Positions 58,752-64,000 of a stretch of 64,000 nt of DNA are shown here, piece after piece. The notes under the pieces are model-generated. The model made no database searches, had not been told where the DNA came from, and worked only from the letters and a program-made list of their open reading frames with translations. A program made the translations under genes and the position numbers. This DNA comes from Anaerolineales bacterium. Lineage in GTDB: Bacteria > Chloroflexota > Anaerolineae > Anaerolineales > Villigracilaceae. Where the stretch lies: the NCBI GenBank assembly GCA_030583925.1, contig CP129482.1:682001-746000 (forward strand), in the 5' to 3' direction. Positions within the stretch are counted from its first letter, which is position 1, and each line of letters starts with the position of its first letter.

Positions 58752-59167
58752 TGTTTGTCGTCGTTGACGCCAGCGTTTGGGTTTCGCGACTCGTGGAAAG
58801 CGACGAATTTCACCTCCCCGTGAAAGGTTGGATGAATTCCCAGCAAGAACAAGATACTACATTTGTTTCTCCGTCATTGTTGCTGGCAGAGGTAGGCGGA
58901 GTGGTTAGCAGGGTTACGGGTAAGCCCGACTTGGCGCTGAACGCCATTGCAAGAATCGAAAACCTGCCCAATGTCCGCATCGTGGAGATGGAAAAAGCCT
59001 TGATGGATGACGCGTCGCGATTTGCCGCGAGCTATGGCTTGCGTGGCGCTGACTCGGTTTATGTCGCTGTTGCCTCCGCGCTGAAAATCCCTCTCGTCAC
59101 TTTTGATGTTGATCAACGTGTGAGGGGCTCAAAACTTGTAGATGTGATTGAGATACCTGCTGAATAA
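58751..59167 (+). CDS. PIN-domain ribonuclease toxin (VapC-like)
   Basis: A 138-aa protein from the ATG at 58751. Conserved acidic metal ligands: Asp in FVVVDASVWV, Glu in LLLAEVGGVV, Asp in LRGADSVYVAVAS and Asp in VTFDVDQRVRG. Members cleave tRNA or mRNA when released from antitoxin. Translationally coupled to the antitoxin. The pair interrupts the gap between FAD and molybdenum subunit genes of a purine hydroxylase, in the same orientation. Confidence 0.9.
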   Translation: MFVVVDASVWVSRLVESDEFHLPVKGWMNSQQEQDTTFVSPSLLLAEVGGVVSRVTGKPDLALNAIARIENLPNVRIVEMEKALMDDASRFAASYGLRGADSVYVAVASALKIPLVTFDVDQRVRGSKLVDVIEIPAE

Positions 59168-59203
59168 AATGCTCTCTTTTATCTCCGCGCCAAGGATAGC
59201 CTT

Positions 59204-62125
59204 ATGAACAATCAAATTTCTCTTATCGTCAACGGACAACGCCATACTCTGGAAGCCAAGCCGAACGAAACGCTTTCGGATTTGCTTCGTTATCGTCTGC
59301 GACTGACCGGGACAAAGATCGGTTGTGACGAAGCGGAGTGCGGCGCGTGTACCGTCCTCGTTGATGGCGAGCCGGTGGTCTCGTGCATTTATCCCGCCGA
59401 GCGGGCGGATGGAAAGACGGTGTTGACGATTGAAGGGTTAGCTTCCCCTCTCCCAGCGGGAGAGGGAATAGGGGTGAGGGCAGACCTCACCTCCAGCCCC
59501 TCTCCTGAAAGGAGAGGGGAACAGTTGCATCCTTTGCAAGAAGCCTTCGTGGAACATGGCGCGGTGCAGTGCGGGTTCTGCATCCCCGGGCAGATCATGA
59601 CGGCGTATGCCTTGCTCGAGCGGAATCCAAACCCGACGCAGGATGAGGTGCGTTTTGCGTTGAAAGACACGTTGTGTCGCTGCGCGGGATATCCGGGAAT
59701 CGAAAATTCCATTCTCGCCGCGGCGGAGGCGTTGAGGACTGGCGAACCCGTCCGCAAGCCGAACATCCCGGCTTCGATCCATGTCCATCGGTCGGTGGGG
59801 CATACGCATCTGCGACCCGACGGCGTGGAAAAGGTCAATGGCACAGCTATGTACACCGACGATCTCGTTTTCGATGGGATGTTGTTTGCCAAAGTAAAGC
59901 GGGCGATGATTCCGCACGGATTTTTGAAGCGTCTCGATGTGTCCAAAGCGAAAGCGTTGAAGGGCGTCGCGGCGGTGTTGACTGCAGAGGATATCCCCGG
60001 CGAGCACAACCATGGGTTGGTCGTCCTCGACTGGCCCGTGATGATCGGGATCGGGGAACGCGTCCGCTACGCAGGGGACGCGCTCGCGATCGTGGCGGCG
60101 GAGTCGCCTGAGGCGGCGGAGCAGGCTGAACGTCTGATCGAAGCGGAATTCGATCCCCAGCCGGTGATCTCGAACCCGGTGCAGGCGCGTCAGGAGGGAG
60201 TCCCGCAAATCCACGAAAAAGGAAATTTGCTCAAGCACATCAAAGTCCGCAAAGGTGACATGGAGCAGGGCTTTGCTGAAGCGGATGTGATTCTGGAGCA
60301 CACTTTCCACACGCCGATCTATGACCACGCGTTCATGGAGCCTGAGTGCAGTATTGCTGTGCCGTTGGCGAACGGGCGTATGGAAATTTATTGCGGTTCG
60401 CAAATCCCGTATCAGGACCGCGAACAGGTGGCGCGCGTGCTGGGTTGGGACGAGTCGCGCGTCCGCATCGTCGGGCAGTTGATGGGCGGCGGCTTCGGCG
60501 GCAAGGAAGATATCGCGGGGCAGATTCACGCGGCGTTGTTGGCACACGCGACGGGACGCCCTGTGAAGTTGTTGTTTGATCGGCACGAAAGTTTGCTCGC
60601 GCATCCGAAGCGGCATGCTACGCAGATCCGCGTGAAGATGGGCGCGAAGAAAAATGGGCGGCTGGTGGCGGTGGAGTCGGAGTTGTACGGCGATACCGGC
60701 GCGTACGCGTCGCTCGGCGATAAAGTGATGACCCGCGCCACTACGCACTCGGCGGGTCCGTACGATGTGCCGCACGTGCGCGCCGATTGTTATGCCATGT
60801 ACACGAACAATCCGCCGGCGGGCGCGTTCCGCGGCTTCGGCGTGACGCAATCGGCGTTCGCGGTTGAATCCATGATGGATATGCTCGCCGAGAAATTGGG
60901 CATCGAGCCTGTCGAATTGCGCCGCATCAACGCGCTGAAAGTCGGGAGCCTCACGAACACTGGACAGGAATTACGCGAGTCGGTGGGGTTGATGGAGTGT
61001 ATGGATAAAGTGGATGCTGAAATGCGGAAACACAACCCGCTTCCTTTCGCTCCGCGAGTCGTTTCCTCATCCCCAGCCCTTCTCCCTCAGGGAGAAGGGA
61101 GAGAGTCCCCCTCTCCCAATGGGAGAGGGGTTAGGGGTGAGGGGGGTGTCGTGCGCGCGTGGGGCTTTGCCGCGGCATATAAAAACACCGGTCTCGGCGG
61201 CGGGGCACCGGATAAGGCGGGCGCGGAAGTGGAACTCTACGACGACGGCACATTCCAAGTGCGGAGTTCCTCCGCCGAAATGGGACAGGGACTCGTCACC
61301 GTGATGCGGTTAACGGTCGCGGAGGAAATGGCGGTTCTGCCGGAGCAGGTACGAGTCCTTGTGATGGATACCGACTTGACGCCGAATGGCGGACCGACGA
61401 CCGCCTCGCGTCAGACCTTTGTCACGGGGAACGCCTCGCGTTACGCGGCAAAGACTTTGCGCGACGCCATCACCGCGACGCTTGCCGAAAAATACGATGT
61501 GAAGCCGGAGCAAATCCGCTATGAGAATGGCATCGTCCACGCGAACGGACATTCGATGACCTACGCCGAAGTTGCCAAAGAGATGAAAGCCTCAGGTCAA
61601 CAGCCGCGCGCGTTGTACGAATACGAAGCGCCGATGACCCAGCCGCTCGGCACAGGCGGCGACATGCACTTCGCTTTTTCGTTCGGCGTGCAAGCCGCGG
61701 AAGTTGAAGTGAATACGTTGACCGGCGAAGTGCGCGTGCTGAGAGTCATCTCTGCCAACGATGTAGGCATGGCGGTCAATCCGCTGGGCTTGCAGGGACA
61801 GGTCGAAGGCGGAGTGATGATGGGACTTGGCAACGCCATCACTGAGGAATTCCTCATGGATCAGGGTCGCGTAGTCAGCGACCGTTTGGCGCGCTATCGC
61901 ATCCCCGGTATTATGCTTACGCCGGAGATTACGTCCATCATTGTCGAAGATCCGGTCTCGACGGGTCCCTACGGAGCGAAAGGCGTGGGTGAGATCAGTA
62001 GTATCCCCACCACGCCCGCGATTACGAATGCGATCTACAACGCGGTCGGCGTGCGGATTGATAGGTTGCCTGTGGATCAGGAGTTCATCGCGCGGGAGAT
62101 TTGGGAGAGGGAAAAAAACAAGTAA
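59204..62125 (+). CDS. xdhD: XdhD-like purine hydroxylase: fused 2Fe-2S and molybdenum-binding subunit
   Basis: A 973-aa molybdenum hydroxylase subunit. N-terminal [2Fe-2S] domain CDEAECGACTVLVDGEPVVSC, second cluster region QCGFCIPGQ with CRCAGYPGIENSI, then the molybdopterin subunit (about 185-970): GGGFGGKEDIAGQIHAAL, AFRGFGVTQ and GVGEISSIPT (active-site Glu). The fused order matches XdhD. It likely hydroxylates purines (hypoxanthine, xanthine or related), with the YgfM-like subunit. Two palindromic elements insert about 26 and 29 residues: between TIEGLA and LHPLQ near residues 82-107, and near residue 625. No in-frame TGA, so no selenocysteine. AAGGA upstream supports the start. Confidence 0.9.
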   Translation: MNNQISLIVNGQRHTLEAKPNETLSDLLRYRLRLTGTKIGCDEAECGACTVLVDGEPVVSCIYPAERADGKTVLTIEGLASPLPAGEGIGVRADLTSSPSPERRGEQLHPLQEAFVEHGAVQCGFCIPGQIMTAYALLERNPNPTQDEVRFALKDTLCRCAGYPGIENSILAAAEALRTGEPVRKPNIPASIHVHRSVGHTHLRPDGVEKVNGTAMYTDDLVFDGMLFAKVKRAMIPHGFLKRLDVSKAKALKGVAAVLTAEDIPGEHNHGLVVLDWPVMIGIGERVRYAGDALAIVAAESPEAAEQAERLIEAEFDPQPVISNPVQARQEGVPQIHEKGNLLKHIKVRKGDMEQGFAEADVILEHTFHTPIYDHAFMEPECSIAVPLANGRMEIYCGSQIPYQDREQVARVLGWDESRVRIVGQLMGGGFGGKEDIAGQIHAALLAHATGRPVKLLFDRHESLLAHPKRHATQIRVKMGAKKNGRLVAVESELYGDTGAYASLGDKVMTRATTHSAGPYDVPHVRADCYAMYTNNPPAGAFRGFGVTQSAFAVESMMDMLAEKLGIEPVELRRINALKVGSLTNTGQELRESVGLMECMDKVDAEMRKHNPLPFAPRVVSSSPALLPQGEGRESPSPNGRGVRGEGGVVRAWGFAAAYKNTGLGGGAPDKAGAEVELYDDGTFQVRSSSAEMGQGLVTVMRLTVAEEMAVLPEQVRVLVMDTDLTPNGGPTTASRQTFVTGNASRYAAKTLRDAITATLAEKYDVKPEQIRYENGIVHANGHSMTYAEVAKEMKASGQQPRALYEYEAPMTQPLGTGGDMHFAFSFGVQAAEVEVNTLTGEVRVLRVISANDVGMAVNPLGLQGQVEGGVMMGLGNAITEEFLMDQGRVVSDRLARYRIPGIMLTPEITSIIVEDPVSTGPYGAKGVGEISSIPTTPAITNAIYNAVGVRIDRLPVDQEFIAREIWEREKNK
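59443..59520 (+). repeat. Two in-frame palindromes in xdhD (first)
   Basis: CCCTCTCCC/GGGAGAGGG (59446-59466) and CCCCTCTCCTGAAAGGAGAGGGG-type stem (59497-59519), with a ggggtgaggg link between. Inserted exactly between the two parts of the 2Fe-2S domain. Confidence 0.85.
61077..61143 (+). repeat. Two in-frame palindromes in xdhD (second)
   Basis: CCCTTCTCCC/GGGAGAAGGG (61077-61099) and CCCTCTCCC/GGGAGAGGGG (61108-61130), followed by ttaggggtgagg. Read as PQGEGRESPSPNGRGVRGEG. Confidence 0.85.
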
Positions 62126-62178
62126 ATGCAAGGAAAACTGGGCGTTACTGCTGGCGCGTCCGCATTTGGAGAAATATC

Positions 62179-62544
62179 TTGACTAAACCGATGATGATTC
62201 TCATCGCAGGTCCATATCGCTCTGGGACAGGCGATGACCCTGAGAAGATTTCTGCAAATGTGCATTTGATGGAATCGTTTGCCCTGCCGATCTTTCGCAA
62301 GGGACATATCCCCATGCTTGGCGAGTGGCTTGCGCTTCCCCTAAAGAAACTGGCTGGTTCAACACAATTGGGAGATCAGCCCTTCAACGAGATCTTCCAC
62401 CCAATTGCCGAACGCCTGCTCGACAAATGCGACGCGGTCTTACGCGTCGGCGGCGCCTCCCAAGGCGCGGACTTGATGGTGGAGGTGGCGCGGAAGAAAG
62501 GGTTGCAGGTGTTTTTTAGTTTGGGAGAGATTCCATCCGCGTAG
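62179..62544 (+). CDS. DUF4406-like (nucleoside deoxyribosyltransferase-fold) small protein
   Basis: About 121 aa. I prefer the TTG at 62179 (GGAG 7 bases upstream, giving MTKPMMILIAGPYRSGT) over the ATGs at 62191/62194; all are possible. The N-terminal MILIAGPYRSGTGDD and the middle AVLRVGGASQGADLMVEVARKKG are the pattern of the DUF4406/nucleoside 2-deoxyribosyltransferase-like superfamily (flavodoxin-like fold). No catalytic Glu can be named with confidence. It follows xdhD by 50 bp and may act on a nucleoside or nucleotide of the same pathway (inference). Confidence 0.65.
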   Translation: MTKPMMILIAGPYRSGTGDDPEKISANVHLMESFALPIFRKGHIPMLGEWLALPLKKLAGSTQLGDQPFNEIFHPIAERLLDKCDAVLRVGGASQGADLMVEVARKKGLQVFFSLGEIPSA

Positions 62545-62586
62545 GTCTTTCACAATGACTCGTAAAAGGAGCGAGCAAATTATTGA

Positions 62587-62625
62587 ATCGAACAGGCTGG
62601 AGCCTCACGCTCCAGCCTGTTCGAT
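62587..62625. terminator. Convergent terminator
   Basis: ATCGAACAGGCTGGAGC (62587-62603) pairs with GCTCCAGCCTGTTCGAT (62609-62625), a 17-bp stem with a T-run on the plus side. It overlaps the last codons of the homocysteine methyltransferase gene. Confidence 0.85.
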
Positions 62626-63504
62626 TTTCTTTACCGCTTTCACAATCGCAGCGATATGTTCTGGCGTATTCCCACAACACCCACCCACGACTTTCGCTCC
62701 CAACTCAACATACTTCTTTGAATAGACAGCCATATCCTCGGGACTCATGTCGTACACGCCTTGCTCGGTCTCGATGTCCATGTGTGGGACGCCCGCGTTC
62801 GGCTTCACCCACAGCGGGAAGTTCGGCAGGGTAGCCGCGTATTCCTTGACGACGGCTTCCATATTATCAAGTGTCGTCCCGCAGTTTGCGCCGACGAGCG
62901 TCGCGCCCATCTCGGAATATTTCTTGATCACATCCTTTGGCTTGACTCCCATCATCGAGCGCGTGCCTCTATCGTAACTGAATGAAACAACGATTGGCAG
63001 ATCAGTCACGGATTTTGCGCCCTCGAACGCGGCGGTTGTTTCCTCGATGCTGAACATGGTTTCGATAAGCAACAAATCCACGCCGCCATCGGCGAGGGCT
63101 TTGGCTTGCTCGGCAAATGTGGCTTTCACATCGTCGTATTCCAGCGGACCGTATGGCTTGATTAACGCGCCGACAGGTCCCATTGAGCCAGCGACCAGTC
63201 CGTTGTTGAGCGAGGCGGCTTTGCGGGCGATCTCCGCCGCGCGCATGTTCACTTCGGGAGTCCGATCCTGATACTTGGAATCTTTCATCCGCATCCGCGT
63301 GCCGCCGAAGGTGCAGGTCAGTATGATATCCGAACCAGCCTCGGCGAAGGAAGAAGCGAGTTTGAGAATCGTGTCGGGGTCGTCAATGATCAAGTCCTCG
63401 GGCGGCTTGCCTGGCTTGAGTCCCATCTTTTGCAAATTCGATCCCGTCGCGCCATCGGCAACGAGGATCTCTCCGTTTTGTAATCGTTCTAGAAATTTGT
63501 TCAT
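62605..63504 (-). CDS. Homocysteine S-methyltransferase-family protein (MtrH/MetH-N-like)
   Basis: About 299 aa from the ATG at 63504 (GGAGG 6 bases before). Single Zn/homocysteine-binding barrel: VADGATGSNLQKMGL, IILTCTFGGTRMRM, VGANCGTTLDNMEAV with one Cys ligand and GGCCGNTPEHIAAIV with the two C-terminal Cys ligands. This is like the first domain of cobalamin-dependent methionine synthase as a stand-alone unit. Stand-alone units work with a corrinoid protein, so it may be a methyltransferase subunit for a methyl donor. The corrinoid protein gene is not in view, but the activator gene ends 150 bp upstream. Confidence 0.85.
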   Translation of the reverse strand: MNKFLERLQNGEILVADGATGSNLQKMGLKPGKPPEDLIIDDPDTILKLASSFAEAGSDIILTCTFGGTRMRMKDSKYQDRTPEVNMRAAEIARKAASLNNGLVAGSMGPVGALIKPYGPLEYDDVKATFAEQAKALADGGVDLLLIETMFSIEETTAAFEGAKSVTDLPIVVSFSYDRGTRSMMGVKPKDVIKKYSEMGATLVGANCGTTLDNMEAVVKEYAATLPNFPLWVKPNAGVPHMDIETEQGVYDMSPEDMAVYSKKYVELGAKVVGGCCGNTPEHIAAIVKAVKKIEQAGA

Positions 63505-63515
63505 AGGTTTCCTCC

Positions 63516-63653
63516 GTTGGTTGAGTAGGCGGCGCTCGTCCGCCGTATCGAAACCAACGATGTTCAAGAGTAATTTTGTTTCAAAAATTTCTTTACGGCG
63601 TGGTGGTCTCGATACGTCCCGCGACAAGCACGCGGGACTACTCAACCACCGAT
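63516..63653. repeat. Inverted pair of GGTTGAGTAG-type repeats
   Basis: Arm 63516-63560 (ggttgagtaggcggcgc ... cgtatcgaaaccaac) faces arm 63600-63653 (gtggtggtctcgatacgtcc ... ctactcaaccaccg). Confidence 0.8.
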
Positions 63654-64000
63654 CTATTTTGTCATAAAATTCTTCGCCAGCGGATCGGCGACGCGGTTGG
63701 GAATCAAATGTGCGATGTGCTCAAACGGTTCGCTCATGTGCGGGAAACTCGTCGCAAGCATGAACTGATTTTGAAATTCGGGATCGGTTGGCAATTCAAA
63801 CCGTTCGACCTTGCGCGTCACCGCGTCGATCTCATTTCGCTTCTCGATGTTCAACAACGCAATCCGCGCCCCGTCGCCCGCCGAGTTGCCGACAGCATAC
63901 ACATTGTTCAAATCGCAATCGGGGATCAAGCCGATCAGCATCGCCTTCTCTTTGTCAATAAAACTGCCGAACCCGCCCGCCAAAATCACCTTGTCGGGAT
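63654..64000 (-). CDS. Corrinoid-activation ATPase (RACo/DUF4445-like), C-terminal part
   Basis: The last 115 or so residues of a gene that continues beyond the window; start is not in view. ILAGGFGSFIDKEKAMLIGLIPDCDL and VYAVGNSAGDGARIALLN are the conserved end of the ASKHA-fold reductive activators of corrinoid proteins (RACo, RamA-type C-terminal domain). Such ATPases reduce Co(II) to Co(I) on a corrinoid protein. It lies directly upstream of the methyltransferase gene, same strand, separated by a repeat pair. Confidence 0.8.
   Translation of the reverse strand, partial: PDKVILAGGFGSFIDKEKAMLIGLIPDCDLNNVYAVGNSAGDGARIALLNIEKRNEIDAVTRKVERFELPTDPEFQNQFMLATSFPHMSEPFEHIAHLIPNRVADPLAKNFMTK

Noticed and set aside
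59438..60850. A 470-aa open frame on the minus strand
   Set aside because: It lies opposite xdhD, lacks a ribosome-binding site, and has the Arg/His-rich composition of an antisense shadow.
59204..62125. Selenocysteine in the hydroxylase
   Set aside because: The frame has no internal TGA, so the protein itself has no selenocysteine. A bound selenium cofactor cannot be judged from the sequence.

Overview
The window is one stretch of bacterial chromosome, dense in genes on both strands. It most resembles Chloroflexota, class Anaerolineae (inference). The grounds are a one-membrane cell plan with many lipoproteins carrying Pro/Thr linkers, a PASTA-less Ser/Thr kinase with an extracytoplasmic beta-propeller, a CarD and RRM pair, NBR1-Ig-like and SH3-like surface lipoproteins, and intergenic gaps packed with short periodic palindromes. 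No rRNA, tRNA, CRISPR array, prophage or transposase gene was seen.

Layout. 1-4 kb: hydantoinase (HydA/HyuA type), an unknown protein and a fold-type II PLP enzyme, then a small membrane protein and a candidate structured RNA. 4.4-8.9 kb: PatB-type C-S lyase, O-methyltransferase, two lipoproteins and recA. 9-12 kb: folD and the Ser/Thr kinase. 12-16 kb: an ABC-2 exporter. 16-19.3 kb: a LiaI-like membrane protein, a NarL-type two-component system and a CPBP protein. Two promoters here share a spaced element, and a 23-codon remnant of an ABC ATPase gene lies beside one of them. 19.3-34.6 kb: P1 peptidase, ATP-grasp protein, SlyD-like isomerase, a second ABC-2 exporter, a secreted subtilase, lipoproteins, an MFS transporter, RRM and CarD proteins, an alpha/beta hydrolase and small unknowns.

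34.8-43 kb and 52-62.5 kb hold a purine catabolism system like the ygeWXY-ssnA-hyuA-xdhD-ygfM sets of enterobacteria and clostridia. It comprises an SsnA-type deaminase, adenine deaminase, a GntR regulator, YgeY, YgeW carbamoyltransferase, carbamate kinase, a BMP-type nucleoside ABC importer, a YgfM-type FAD subunit and an XdhD-type fused iron-sulfur/molybdenum subunit. A VapBC-like toxin-antitoxin pair sits between the last two. With the hydantoinase and PLP enzyme at the left edge, the genes suggest this flow: nucleoside import, deamination and hydroxylation of the base, ring opening, then carbamoyl transfer to carbamoyl phosphate and ATP. YgfK and a standard YgeX are not in the window. 43-52.3 kb between the two halves is a glycan-type cluster: deacetylase, two FemAB-like transferases, a methyltransferase, a flippase-like protein and two tandem polytopic proteins. 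The right end holds a homocysteine S-methyltransferase-type enzyme and the C-terminus of a corrinoid-activation ATPase.

The most unusual features are palindromic elements inserted in frame inside the purine genes, intergenic arrays with an exact 8- or 9-base period that sometimes supply start or stop codons, and the duplicated promoter with its gene remnant.
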